Below, in pieces: positions 24,959 through 33,349 of a stretch of DNA of 60,693 nt (positions within the stretch are counted from its first letter, which is position 1; the number at the start of each line of letters is the position of its first letter). The notes under the pieces are model-generated. The model was given only the letters and a program-made list of their open reading frames with translations. It searched no databases and was not told the origin of the DNA. This DNA is from Candidatus Saccharimonadota bacterium (GTDB taxonomy: Bacteria > Patescibacteriota > Saccharimonadia > Saccharimonadales > Saccharimonadaceae): positions 1-60,693 of the forward strand of contig JAFWMT010000003.1 in NCBI GenBank assembly GCA_017545525.1. The letters are read 5' to 3'. The position numbers were made by a program, and so were the translations under genes.

Positions 24959-25077
24959 ATGTATTTGATTATGATGAATAAGCCTAGGTGGTTTCAATGA
25001 AACACTGCAACTTTTACTTTAGATTCAAACGCAAGCCAAAAACTAAAAAAGTTACTGTCGTCTTAGACGAACAGTAA
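24959..25077 (+). CDS. Two coupled mini-ORFs (13 and 26 codons)
   Basis: TGA-extended TATAAT at 24948-24953 is followed 5 nt later by an ATG opening a 13-codon frame (24959-25000). Its TGA overlaps, as ATGA, the ATG of a 26-codon frame (24997-25077) with AGGTGG 6 nt before it. The second peptide is aromatic then strongly basic (MKHCNFYFRFKRKPKTKK) and ends VVLDEQ. Such short frames could be chance, but the promoter, ribosome site and coupling together look designed. An antisense RNA covers its 3' end. Possible type I toxin, leader peptide or chance frame. Confidence 0.35.
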
Positions 25078-25113
25078 CAACCAAACCATAGCAGGATTCT
25101 AGATCTTCCTGCT
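25045..25113 (-). ncRNA. Predicted small antisense RNA
   Basis: On the minus strand TTGACG (25146-25141), an 18-nt spacer and TATAAT (25122-25117) form a strong promoter. The transcript would begin near 25113, hold a hairpin of TCCTGCTAT/ATAGCAGGA arms (25115-25107 with 25096-25088, perhaps trimmed by the exact start), a short linker, and end in a 12-bp hairpin (25078-25051) followed by six T (25050-25045). No frame of useful length is present. It is about 70 nt and antisense to the last 30 nt or so of the 26-codon frame. No known RNA family is recognised. Confidence 0.55.
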
Positions 25114-25116
25114 ATC

Positions 25117-25146
25117 ATTATACTAGTGGTTGCGGTGAAACGTCAA
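25117..25146 (-). promoter_or_regulatory. Sigma70 promoter of the predicted small RNA
   Basis: TTGACG, 18-nt spacer, TATAAT on the minus strand. No protein gene lies downstream on that strand before the terminator. Confidence 0.6.
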
Positions 25147-25168
25147 GAATGTTTAGTATAATATATAT

Positions 25169-25456
25169 ATGGCAAGTACAAAAGAATATCGAGATTATAT
25201 ATTGGAGCAGCTAGAAGCGGCGGGGTTTTCTGACGTCAGGTGCCGGCCGATGATGGGGGAGTATTTATTATATGTGGACGGGGTGCTCGTTGGGGGGATT
25301 TATGATGATAGGCTGCTTCTTAAAAAGGTGGAGGAGAATGAGGAGTTTCAGATGGAGGAAGCTGAGCCGTATCCTGGGGCGAAGCCGATGTGGTTGGTGG
25401 GGGAGGCGGATGATAAGGAAAGGTTGGGGGAAATTGTAAAAAGAATGGTAGAGTAG
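25169..25456 (+). CDS. TfoX/Sxy N-terminal domain protein
   Basis: A 95-aa protein with the TfoX-N layout: a helix, CRPMMGEYLLYVDGVLVGGIYDDRLLLKK, then PYPGAKPMW and a C-terminal helix. TfoX/Sxy is a competence regulator in gammaproteobacteria; here only the N-terminal domain is present, and in other bacteria such short proteins have unknown roles. TATAAT at 25157-25162 ends 6 nt before the ATG with no Shine-Dalgarno, predicting a leaderless message. comF and pilins nearby make a competence link possible. Confidence 0.75.
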   Translation: MASTKEYRDYILEQLEAAGFSDVRCRPMMGEYLLYVDGVLVGGIYDDRLLLKKVEENEEFQMEEAEPYPGAKPMWLVGEADDKERLGEIVKRMVE

Positions 25457-25512
25457 TGAAAAATAAACATAAGTACTTTGACTTTTTACAATAATTATGC
25501 TATAATATATAC

Positions 25513-26979
25513 ATGAGAATTTCAGAGTATTATAATCTTGGGATTGATCAACCATCTTTGGATTTTGTTGATGTTGAACTTAGCTCTGACTCCTGTTTGT
25601 TTGTTGACCCGGCGGCACTTAATAATGATAAAACTGAGTGGGGATTTCGTTGTCGAAAATTGATTAAAGATTATTTTAGCTTAGTTTTATCTGCTATGCG
25701 TGAGGGTGATGATGATAGGGCAAAAAATCTACTTAGTGAATTATGTGAACCTAGTGAAACAAAGTTAGGTTTTTCAAAAAATAAAACAAATGGAAGAGGT
25801 ATAGGTAAAAAACTGGCCTTAAAAATGTGGAGTGCTTTTAGGGAAAGTGCGGCGATTAAGAGTGGTATGATTGAGGATATAGAAGATACAGTACTTCTTA
25901 TTGAGGGAATATCTTCTGATATGATTTCTGATATAGTTACAAATATTATAAGGGAACCTCTGATAGAATATACACAATTACAATTTGATCAGTTAGGAAT
26001 TGAGCTTGAGACAAGAAAAAGTAAAAAAATATGGAATCCTCAGAAACAAATATGGAGCGTGAAGAATCTTAGACAACCAATTATAACTATAAATGGATGT
26101 GAAGATATTTTGATGGTAGTACCAAAATCAATAGTGCGGAAAGAAGCCACATATAGTGCCGGTGAATATTTTAATCAGTATATAGTAACTAGGCTTCAGC
26201 AAGAAGATGTAGCTGATGGGTTAACTAGAATACTAAAAACTACCGGAGAAGAAAAGCCTCCTTTCAAAAAGGATGTATTATCTCGTCGTGGTATAGAAAG
26301 TAAAAAATTTATAAAAAAATATAACTATGACTATACTATAAAGTATCCAGATTTACTGACACAATATAAAAAAGATAAGGACGAATCGCCTAATCTTGCT
26401 TTGACGCACCAAGATTTTACTACTTTCATAGAAACCCCATCAGTAGATTATGATTCGTTGTTAAATCGAGTTTTAGAGGTAAAACCTGGTAAGGATGATG
26501 CAAAATATTATGAAACTGCTATACTTGCTCTTTTTAATGCGCTTTTCTACCCCTATTTGTCTCACCCAAAATATCAAGCTCGCATAAATAATGGTGGCAA
26601 AATAGTAGATATTGTTTATAGTAATGTGGATAAGGAAGACTTTTTTTGGTGGTTAGGTCAACACTACAATGCACCATACGTTTTTATTGAGTGTAAAAAT
26701 TACAGCAATGATATTGGTAATCCTGAAATAGATCAATTGTCTGGGAGATTTGGTCCGAGTAAGGGTAACTTTGGAATTTCTGTGTCTCGTAATATCTTAG
26801 ATAGAACGAAGGCTAAAAAAATGTGTATAGATACCATGATAGATAAACAGGGTTATATAATCACTCTAGATGATAATGATTTAAAGATTTTAGTCGATGC
26901 GGCAAAGAGCGCTCCGCAAGGGAGTAGGTTAAAACTACTCCGAGATAAGTTTGATGATTTAGTTTTTAGAAATGGATAA
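25513..26979 (+). CDS. PD-(D/E)XK nuclease-like protein, probable defence gene
   Basis: A 488-aa protein of unknown family. The C-terminal part has the restriction-endonuclease fold pattern: GGKIVDIVYSN (Asp366) followed by YVFIECKNY (Glu393, Lys395), then a conserved helix (EIDQLSGRFG). The N-terminus has DFVDVELSSDSCLFVDPAAL, a phrase I associate with uncharacterised defence-type proteins. The gene is more AT-rich than the flanking housekeeping genes, suggesting transfer. TATAAT at 25501-25506 ends 6 nt before the ATG, predicting a leaderless message. No methylase is adjacent, so it is not an ordinary restriction-modification pair. Confidence 0.6.
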   Translation: MRISEYYNLGIDQPSLDFVDVELSSDSCLFVDPAALNNDKTEWGFRCRKLIKDYFSLVLSAMREGDDDRAKNLLSELCEPSETKLGFSKNKTNGRGIGKKLALKMWSAFRESAAIKSGMIEDIEDTVLLIEGISSDMISDIVTNIIREPLIEYTQLQFDQLGIELETRKSKKIWNPQKQIWSVKNLRQPIITINGCEDILMVVPKSIVRKEATYSAGEYFNQYIVTRLQQEDVADGLTRILKTTGEEKPPFKKDVLSRRGIESKKFIKKYNYDYTIKYPDLLTQYKKDKDESPNLALTHQDFTTFIETPSVDYDSLLNRVLEVKPGKDDAKYYETAILALFNALFYPYLSHPKYQARINNGGKIVDIVYSNVDKEDFFWWLGQHYNAPYVFIECKNYSNDIGNPEIDQLSGRFGPSKGNFGISVSRNILDRTKAKKMCIDTMIDKQGYIITLDDNDLKILVDAAKSAPQGSRLKLLRDKFDDLVFRNG

Positions 26980-27073
26980 AGCTGGTTTTATTATAGGGTA
27001 TTTGTACACTTAATAGTTTTTGTTTGTAAGTTTTTAATTATGAAATGGAATAAGCATAAGTCTAAGATGGGGG

Positions 27074-27103
27074 TTGAAATTTTTTGGGGAGTGTGTCTAT
27101 AAT
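27074..27103 (+). promoter_or_regulatory. Promoter of the MazG/DUF2075 module
   Basis: TTGAAA (27074-27079), 18-nt spacer, TATAAT (27098-27103). A second TATAAT at 27288-27293 lies 7 nt before mazG. Confidence 0.55.
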
Positions 27104-27128
27104 TTTCCAAGATTAAAAATTGAGAAAA

Positions 27129-27335
27129 ATGAGTATATTACAAGAATATGAAGGACATACTAAAATAATTGGTAAGAAAAAATTTGAGGCGCTTTTGAAG
27201 TATATAAAAAAGTGTAGCGTTTTTTATTCTGATGTCATTTATAACAAAAAGAATTGGGAAGAGTTCGACAAATGGTATCGGGAAGTATATAATAATAAAT
27301 ATGGAAAGAGTTCAAAAGGAGATAAAACAATTTAA
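27129..27335 (+). CDS. 68-aa hypothetical protein preceding mazG
   Basis: A 68-residue frame from ATG 27129 (a TTG 9 nt upstream is possible) rich in lysine, tyrosine and tryptophan (KKNWEEFDKWYREVY). It lies behind a good promoter but without a clear Shine-Dalgarno. It overlaps the mazG start by 35 nt. The amino-acid pattern looks protein-like, not random. No family recognised; might be a small regulator or antitoxin-like member of the module. Confidence 0.45.
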   Translation: MSILQEYEGHTKIIGKKKFEALLKYIKKCSVFYSDVIYNKKNWEEFDKWYREVYNNKYGKSSKGDKTI

Positions 27336-27615
27336 TGAAGAGCGAGATTGGGATCAATTTCATAGTCCGGAAAATCTTGCGAAATCGATTTCGATAGAAG
27401 CTGGAGAATTGTTGGAATGTTTCCAGTGGAATAGTAAGTATGACTTAGACGAAGTAAGTGAAGAACTCGCGGACGTCTTTGACTACTGTTTCTTAATGGC
27501 GGATAAATTGGGTGTGGATCCTGAAAAAATTATTTTAGACAAATTAGAAAAAACAAGAAAAAAATATCCAGTTGAAAAAGCTAAAGGTGTTAGCACTAAA
27601 TATAATAAACTGTAA
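27301..27615 (+). CDS. MazG-like nucleotide pyrophosphohydrolase
   Basis: A 104-aa single-domain protein, start at ATG 27301 (TATAAT ends 7 nt upstream, no Shine-Dalgarno). MazG/all-alpha NTP pyrophosphatase motifs are clear: SIEAGELLECFQW (the EExxE-like metal helix) and EELADVFDYCFLMAD (ExxD motif). It hydrolyses nucleoside triphosphates to monophosphates in the cytoplasm. It is 8 nt upstream of the DUF2075 helicase gene, so a paired function (nucleotide clearing plus nucleic-acid processing, perhaps antiviral) is inferred. Confidence 0.85.
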   Translation: MERVQKEIKQFNEERDWDQFHSPENLAKSISIEAGELLECFQWNSKYDLDEVSEELADVFDYCFLMADKLGVDPEKIILDKLEKTRKKYPVEKAKGVSTKYNKL

Positions 27616-27623
27616 GGAGAAAA

Positions 27624-29516
27624 ATGATTGTTTATGATGGCGTGAAAACTGATTTCATGAACGATGTTCGTGATAATTTGATTTGTAATAAAATATATGA
27701 ACAATATCAAAAATATTTTGGCAGAACAAATGAAGCACAGATGAAGTCGTGGCAAAATTCAATGCAATATATGAGAAATGTTTTAGATTCTGAAGACATA
27801 CCGGAAGATTGTGGTGTGGCTATTGAGTATAATATACCGACAACTTCAAAAAGGATTGATTTTATTTTGACTGGATCAAATGAAAACAGTGTTAAGACTG
27901 TGGTAATAATTGAACTTAAGCAATGGAGTGATTGCTCGTCGGTGGAAGCTGAAGATGGTGTAGTGGTTGAAACATATGTTGGCGGTGGAATGCGACGAAC
28001 GGCACACCCGTCTTATCAAGCTATGAGCTATGCGGCTTATATAGATAATTATAATGAAGCCGCGCAGAATGGGAAAATGGAACTTGTCCCGTGTGCGTTT
28101 TTACATAATTATCATTTTAAAGAAGATGATCCAATTCTTGCCGAACAATATAAAAATTATATTGAGGCTGCGCCAATGTTTGGTGCAGAGGATTTCCCGA
28201 AACTTCGCGATTTTATTACGAAGCATATCAAAAAAGGTGATAGTGGAAAAACTATTTATGAAATCGAACATGGTAGATTCCGCCCGTCAAAAAGCCTGCA
28301 AGACTGTTTAGGTTCTATGCTAAAAGGTAATCAAGAGTTTGTTTTAATTGATGATCAAAAAGTTGCGTTTGAAACAGCTATGACTATGACAAAAAATGCC
28401 GTAGCTTTTGGGAAGAAAAAAGTTTTGGTAATTGAAGGCGGACCGGGAACTGGAAAATCAGTTCTTGCTATTAATTTGTTAGTAGAATTAACAAAATGTA
28501 ATATCGCCAGTTTTTATGTAACGAGAAATGGAACTCCAAGAGCAGTATTTAAGAAGAAATTACAAGGTGAAGATTTTAAAAAGGAATATATTGATTCTTG
28601 TTTCCAAAATTCTGGTAATTTTTATAATGTCGAATCTAATTCGATTGATTCTTTGGTTGTAGATGAGGCTCATAGATTGACGGAAAAATCTGGATTTATG
28701 AGTAATTTGGGCGAGAATCAAATTAAGGAGATTATTAATGCGGCTAAATGCGCAGTATTTTTAATCGATGAAGACCAACGCGTAACCGTGAAGGATATTG
28801 GAACGATTGATTCAATTAAAAAATATGCTGAAGAATTAGGTGCTGATTATGAGAAGATTGAACTAGAGAGTCAGTTTAGATGCAATGGTTCAGATGGTTA
28901 TTTAGCGTGGTTGGATAATTTGCTTCAAATTAGAAAAACGGCTAATTATGATGATATGGATTTTAAATATGATTTTAAGGTTTTTGATGACCCGAATGAG
29001 ATGCGAGAAGCTATAATCGAAAAGAATAAAATTAATAATAAATCGAGGATTGTGGCTGGTTATTGTTGGGATTGGGACAAGGATGGGAAGAATGATACGA
29101 ATTATTATGACATTAGGATTCCGGAATATCAATTTGGTATAAGCTGGAATTTAGGTGACACTTCACAAACTTGGGCAGTAAATAAGGATTCAGTAAATGA
29201 GGCCGGTTGCATACATACTTGTCAAGGATTGGAGTTTGATTATGTTGGAGTAATTATTGGTGATGATTTAATGTATCGTGATGGGGGAATAGTAACGGAT
29301 GTTTCAAAACGCGCGAGCACTGATCAGTCTATAAAAGGCATGAAGGGAATGATGGCGAGGGATCCAGAAGGTGCTGCTGAATTGGCAGATAGAATCATAA
29401 AGAATACTTATAAGGTTTTGATGACGAGAGGTATGAAGGGTTGTTATGTGTTTTGTACGGATAAAGAGTTGAGAGATTATATAAAAAGAATGATCGGGAA
29501 TAAACAAAATGGATGA
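27624..29516 (+). CDS. Nuclease plus DUF2075 (Schlafen group 3-like) helicase
   Basis: A 630-aa protein. The N-terminal 230 residues contain a PD-(D/E)XK-like pattern: RIDFILTG (Asp79) and VVIIELKQW (Glu97, Lys99). The C-terminal DUF2075 helicase has Walker A GGPGTGKS (272-279), Walker B VVDEAH (345-350), a QFRCNGSD segment and a C-terminal motif with CIHTCQGLEFDYVGVI and VLMTRGMKGCYVF. AAGGAG precedes the ATG. Such nuclease-helicase proteins are known in defence islands. It is coupled to MazG and overlaps the next gene by 8 nt. Confidence 0.8.
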   Translation: MIVYDGVKTDFMNDVRDNLICNKIYEQYQKYFGRTNEAQMKSWQNSMQYMRNVLDSEDIPEDCGVAIEYNIPTTSKRIDFILTGSNENSVKTVVIIELKQWSDCSSVEAEDGVVVETYVGGGMRRTAHPSYQAMSYAAYIDNYNEAAQNGKMELVPCAFLHNYHFKEDDPILAEQYKNYIEAAPMFGAEDFPKLRDFITKHIKKGDSGKTIYEIEHGRFRPSKSLQDCLGSMLKGNQEFVLIDDQKVAFETAMTMTKNAVAFGKKKVLVIEGGPGTGKSVLAINLLVELTKCNIASFYVTRNGTPRAVFKKKLQGEDFKKEYIDSCFQNSGNFYNVESNSIDSLVVDEAHRLTEKSGFMSNLGENQIKEIINAAKCAVFLIDEDQRVTVKDIGTIDSIKKYAEELGADYEKIELESQFRCNGSDGYLAWLDNLLQIRKTANYDDMDFKYDFKVFDDPNEMREAIIEKNKINNKSRIVAGYCWDWDKDGKNDTNYYDIRIPEYQFGISWNLGDTSQTWAVNKDSVNEAGCIHTCQGLEFDYVGVIIGDDLMYRDGGIVTDVSKRASTDQSIKGMKGMMARDPEGAAELADRIIKNTYKVLMTRGMKGCYVFCTDKELRDYIKRMIGNKQNG

Positions 29517-29961
29517 ATATATAAAACAAAGTATCGATGCGCGGAGAAATGCGATTGAGGCGAATTTAAAATTGGATGCGGAGGGGAAGAAAAAAGTTGT
29601 GGAGCTTTTTGATGAAATCAAGAAGCTGGGTGAGAAGTGCAAGGATGTAGGTGAGTTTGAAACGGAGTTTTCTAAGAGTCCGCTGAATCAGAAATATACG
29701 GAGCTTTTTACGGAGCTTGCGACGAAGGCGGCGAATACCGGGGCGACGGTGGCGAAAAGTGTAGCTGGCGGAATAGTTAGCGGAGTGGCGGATAGGGCTA
29801 TGAGCGAAGTGAAAAATTCGGTTTTGCCGACGCGGGCGGCGGTGCATCAGAAAGTGTCGGACGCAGCGCGGAGCGTGCCGGTGGTGGGCGATGTAATTGA
29901 CATTGGGCAGAAAGCGAGCTATTTGGGGCACCTTGGGAAATTATTTAGTAAGAAAAAATAA
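29509..29961 (+). CDS. 150-aa hypothetical protein
   Basis: The N-terminal 70 residues are helical and charged (KKKVVELFDEIKKLGEKC); the middle is Ala/Gly/Val-rich (AGGIVSGVADRAM, DAARSVPVVGDVIDIGQKA) and may associate with membranes without a clear helix pair; the end is basic. It overlaps the helicase gene by 8 nt, yet its base composition is more GC-rich than that gene and more like the resident genes. Function unknown. Confidence 0.55.
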   Translation: MDEYIKQSIDARRNAIEANLKLDAEGKKKVVELFDEIKKLGEKCKDVGEFETEFSKSPLNQKYTELFTELATKAANTGATVAKSVAGGIVSGVADRAMSEVKNSVLPTRAAVHQKVSDAARSVPVVGDVIDIGQKASYLGHLGKLFSKKK

Positions 29962-29979
29962 TAATATAAAGGAGGAAAA

Positions 29980-30249
29980 ATGGAAGAAAATGTAAAAATT
30001 TGTCAAAGTTGTGCGATGCCGCTGACGTCGGACGATATGTTGGGGACGAATGCTGACGGAAGCGTGAATGAGGATTATTGTAAATGGTGTTATGATAAAG
30101 GTGAGTTTCTAGATAATTGCTCGATGGAGGAATACATTGAAAAATGTTCGCAGTTTGGCGAACAGGCGGGGATGGCGAATGAGCAGATGAAAGAATATTG
30201 TAGTAAAATATTCCCGACTTTGAAGCGATGGAAAGAAGATGAAAAATAA
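29980..30249 (+). CDS. Small zinc-ribbon protein
   Basis: An 89-aa protein with CQSCAMPL (CxxC) and YCKWCYDKG (CxxC), the pattern of the small putative zinc-ribbon family (Zn_ribbon_2 type), then an EYIEKCSQF helix. A strong AAGGAGG lies 6 nt before the ATG. It overlaps the DUF1653 gene by 11 nt. No experimental role is known to me; zinc binding is inferred from the four cysteines. Confidence 0.75.
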   Translation: MEENVKICQSCAMPLTSDDMLGTNADGSVNEDYCKWCYDKGEFLDNCSMEEYIEKCSQFGEQAGMANEQMKEYCSKIFPTLKRWKEDEK

Positions 30250-30487
30250 ACTAAAAATTCACGGAATTTATCGGCATTTTAAGGGGGATTTGTATATGGT
30301 TGAGGGGACGGCGGAGCATTCGGAAACGGGGGAAGAGCTGGTTTTATATCGAGCGCTTTATGGAGAGGGAAAACTGTATGCAAGGCCGAGAGAAATGTTT
30401 TTAAGTGAAGTAGATCATAAAAAATATCCGCAGGTGAAACAGAAATATCGGTTTCAGTTGCAAAAAATAAAAAGCAAAAACAAGTGA
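30239..30487 (+). CDS. DUF1653-family protein
   Basis: An 82-aa protein matching the DUF1653 pattern: [17 protein letters not shown] near the start, then [22 protein letters not shown]. The family is small, soluble and of unknown function, with an SH3-like beta layout. The start lies inside the zinc-ribbon gene (11-nt overlap), so they are co-translated. The lysine-rich tail ends just before the next gene's -10 box. Confidence 0.8.
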   Translation: MKNKLKIHGIYRHFKGDLYMVEGTAEHSETGEELVLYRALYGEGKLYARPREMFLSEVDHKKYPQVKQKYRFQLQKIKSKNK

Positions 30488-30499
30488 TATAATAAACTT

Positions 30500-31150
30500 A
30501 TGGTAAAAAAACAGAAAAAATTTAAAGAAATTTTTCAAAAGTATTTAGAGAAGGGCATAAAATTAGAACGGTGGCAGAAGATTGGGATTTTATTCTTAGT
30601 AATTGTTTTTAGCGGATTTTTTGGATGGGTGTATGAATTTATTTTTTATTTTTTTGATGGTGGAATGAAAGAATGGTATATGCAGGGCGGGAACTTATTA
30701 CCATGGATTAACATTTATGCGATTGGAGCAGTGTTAATTATCGTGGCAACTTATAAAATACGAAAATATCCATGGGCGATATTTTTAGTTTCAATCATTG
30801 TAGCGGGAATAATAGAATTTTTAGGAGGTTGGTTAGTATATACAGTTGGGAATGGTACGAGATATTGGGATTATAATGTAGAAATTTTGAACTTTGGAAA
30901 TATCGGGGGGTTTGTATGTCTTAGGAGCATAATGTTTTTTGGAATATCGGCATTGTTCCTAGTTTATATAATCGTACCGGGATGTATATGTTTAGCGCAA
31001 AAAATGAGTAAGCGAGCGTTTCTTACATTGGCAATTTCACTATTTGCGTTGGTGATGTTGGATGAAGTAGTAAATTTGACTTTAAAAAATTCGGGCTTGC
31101 CGACGGCGATGGATTTTTATGAATCGCTTGGACTAAAATATAGATATTAA
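30500..31150 (+). CDS. CmpB-type putative ABC transporter permease
   Basis: A 216-aa protein with about five membrane helices. Motifs fit the putative ABC-transporter permease family PF06541: FSGFFGWVYEFIFY, GGNLLPWINIYAIGA, and GGWLVYTVGNGTRYWDY. No ATPase is adjacent, so a transport role is uncertain. TATAAT at 30488-30493 ends 6 nt before the ATG with a TGA extension and no Shine-Dalgarno: predicted leaderless. Confidence 0.7.
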   Translation: MVKKQKKFKEIFQKYLEKGIKLERWQKIGILFLVIVFSGFFGWVYEFIFYFFDGGMKEWYMQGGNLLPWINIYAIGAVLIIVATYKIRKYPWAIFLVSIIVAGIIEFLGGWLVYTVGNGTRYWDYNVEILNFGNIGGFVCLRSIMFFGISALFLVYIIVPGCICLAQKMSKRAFLTLAISLFALVMLDEVVNLTLKNSGLPTAMDFYESLGLKYRY

Positions 31151-31287
31151 TTATGATAGTTATGATAAATTAAAGCAATAGCGTTAATGAGTATTTAATT
31201 GGGGTGGAGGAGCAAAAAGAAGGTAGGGGGTTGATTTTTGATTTTAAATATGCGTAGAATGGCCACATCATAAAAAAGGAGTGATTT

Positions 31288-33102
31288 ATGCCAAAAAAAG
31301 ATAAGTTGGTGGGAAAAAAGAGTGGGCAAGAAAAACAACAAAAAAAGGTGCGATGGCGGTTTGTAACTATGGCGGTGATGATGGCGGCTATGCAGATGGT
31401 TTTACCAAATTTTGATTCAGCCGATGCAAGTAGTTGTCCGGATGTAAAAGTAATTTTTGCGCGAGGATCGGGAGGAGAAAGGTATACGAGTGGGCATTAT
31501 TTAGCTTTTAAAGCTGCGATGGAGGAAAAACTGGCGACTTCTGAGCTGACGTATGAAATTGATGATTTAGATTATTCGGCAGTAAGTATAGACGTTGGAG
31601 ATGGTCATTTGGGAACTTTATTGGGGGCTTATGTAAGTGGGGGTGATGCTTACGAGTTTGGCGATAGTGTACATGAGGGAACTGATGAATTATTACGAGC
31701 TATAAATAACAGTGGTTGTACGAATACGAAATATGTTTTAGCTGGATATTCGCAGGGTGCGATAGTACTGCTTAATGGTCTTGATAGAATTGACCCTGAT
31801 AAAATTATCTATGTGGCGACTTTCGGAGATCCGAAGATTTATTTGCCGGAAGGGGCTGGTCTAGTACCGGTAGCGTGTAGCGGAAAGAATTTGTCGGAAT
31901 ATCGGGTTTATGTACCGGATTGTCGGGCGCATAAGGGAATTTTAGGCGCGAGAGATCCGTATGTATTAGAAGGGTTTTTGGGAAAAGTGGGGACTTGGTG
32001 TAATAAACGTGATATTTTATGTAGTTCGCACTTTAGTATTTCGGACCATACGTCTTACGCGGAGGATGGGCTGTATGAAGATGCGTCCAGGTTTATTTTC
32101 AGCAAAATTGGAGAGACGTTTGGTTTTTCTAATCAATATACTTCGCCTCACGATACGGCAATTTTGATTGATTCGACTGGTTCGATGAGTAATTTGATTG
32201 AAAAATATAAAGCTGAGGCTTTAAATTTGGCGGAGAAAACTTTAAGTTCTGGTGGGCGAGTAGCACTTTATGATTATCGAGATTTAAACGATGGTTATAC
32301 GCCAGTTGAAAGATGTAATTTTGAAACTTGTGATTTGGAAAGTTTTCAGGCAGGGCTTGAGGCGATTGGAGCTAGTGGCGGTGGCGATACGCCAGAATCG
32401 TTGCTTTCGGCGTCTTTACACGTAATGCAAAGTTTAAATTGGAATTTTGGTTCGACAAAATCTTTGGTGATTTTAACGGATGCAGGATATCATTCGCCAG
32501 ATTTAGACGGTACGACTTTTTATGATGTGCAAAAATTAAGTAAACAAATTGATCCAGTAAATTTTTATATTATTACAGAAATATATGAACTTGAAAATTA
32601 TCGTGAACTTGCGGAAGCTACAGGTGGGATGGTGGCGTCGTCGGTAGAAGATTTGAGTATTTTAACGGAAACGATAATGGAAAAATATGAAAGTTTGCCG
32701 AGAGTAGAAGAAGAGTTTATGGATGAGACATATGATAGCGATTTGCCGGAAGTAAAAGTGAATAATGTCGAGATGATTTCGGAGACGGAAGTAAAAATTA
32801 GTTTTGAAAAAAGTGGGGAAATGGTGGCAGTATTTTTGAATGATGGACTAATAGGAACGACTTATGAGAATGAAATTACGATTGGCGAATTAAGAAATGG
32901 GGTTAAAAATACGGTGAAGTTAGCACCTTTGACGTCGATGAGGCGAGGAGAAACGGTGGCGGTTGAGCTAGGAGTTTTGGAAGGGTATGGAGGGGTTTCT
33001 GATTCTGGGGTTTCTAGTGATATGGCTTCTAAAAGTACGGTTTCTAGTGGCGCTATTGATGGTGCTATGACGTTAAAAGTACCAAATACGGGAAGAAGAT
33101 AA
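31288..33102 (+). CDS. Secreted cutinase-like plus VWA-domain surface protein
   Basis: A 604-aa protein with AAGGAG 6 nt before ATG. A basic N-terminus and hydrophobic segment (residues 26-48, ending ADA) form a signal sequence. Residues 50-270 are cutinase/alpha-beta hydrolase-like with GYSQG (Ser155), Asp242 and His254 as a likely triad and paired cysteines. Residues 288-470 are a von Willebrand A domain with the DSTGSMS metal-binding motif (295-301). The end reads VPNTGRR, like a sortase-type signal but with no hydrophobic anchor after it. Substrate is unknown; an attachment or host-surface role is inferred. Confidence 0.75.
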   Translation: MPKKDKLVGKKSGQEKQQKKVRWRFVTMAVMMAAMQMVLPNFDSADASSCPDVKVIFARGSGGERYTSGHYLAFKAAMEEKLATSELTYEIDDLDYSAVSIDVGDGHLGTLLGAYVSGGDAYEFGDSVHEGTDELLRAINNSGCTNTKYVLAGYSQGAIVLLNGLDRIDPDKIIYVATFGDPKIYLPEGAGLVPVACSGKNLSEYRVYVPDCRAHKGILGARDPYVLEGFLGKVGTWCNKRDILCSSHFSISDHTSYAEDGLYEDASRFIFSKIGETFGFSNQYTSPHDTAILIDSTGSMSNLIEKYKAEALNLAEKTLSSGGRVALYDYRDLNDGYTPVERCNFETCDLESFQAGLEAIGASGGGDTPESLLSASLHVMQSLNWNFGSTKSLVILTDAGYHSPDLDGTTFYDVQKLSKQIDPVNFYIITEIYELENYRELAEATGGMVASSVEDLSILTETIMEKYESLPRVEEEFMDETYDSDLPEVKVNNVEMISETEVKISFEKSGEMVAVFLNDGLIGTTYENEITIGELRNGVKNTVKLAPLTSMRRGETVAVELGVLEGYGGVSDSGVSSDMASKSTVSSGAIDGAMTLKVPNTGRR

Positions 33103-33209
33103 GAAATTTGGTTGGGTGGGCCAAGTTTTCTTTGAGAGCGGAGATTAGCTCGAGGCAGTTGTAAAATAGAGGATTTTGTGATATAATAGAGAAGCTTTAT
33201 TGACGAGTT

Positions 33210-33286
33210 GGGCCGGTAGCTCAGCTGGTTAGAGCACGAGCCTCTTAAGCTTGGTGTCGAGGGTTCGAGTCCCTCCCGGCTCACCA
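33210..33286 (+). tRNA. tRNA-Lys(CTT)
   Basis: A complete cloverleaf of 77 nt with encoded CCA. Acceptor GGGCCGG pairs with CCGGCTC (one G-U); the anticodon loop CTCTTAA gives anticodon CTT; the T arm is GAGGG/CCCTC around TTCGAGT. TATAAT at 33182-33187 is upstream. Confidence 0.95.
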
Positions 33287-33296
33287 ATATAGCACT

Positions 33297-33318
33297 ACGC
33301 CTCCAGTGGGCGTTTTTT
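33297..33318 (+). terminator. Terminator of tRNA-Lys
   Basis: ACGCC, 7-nt loop, GGCGT with six T. The same hairpin recurs at 33382-33403. Confidence 0.75.
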
Positions 33319-33349
33319 GTGTCTGGGGACTGACTCGGACCTAACGGTG

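Noticed and set aside
24740-24997. 85-codon minus-strand frame overlapping the acidic 69-aa gene
   Set aside because: It runs across two divergent promoters, has no ribosome site and has the composition of an antisense shadow.
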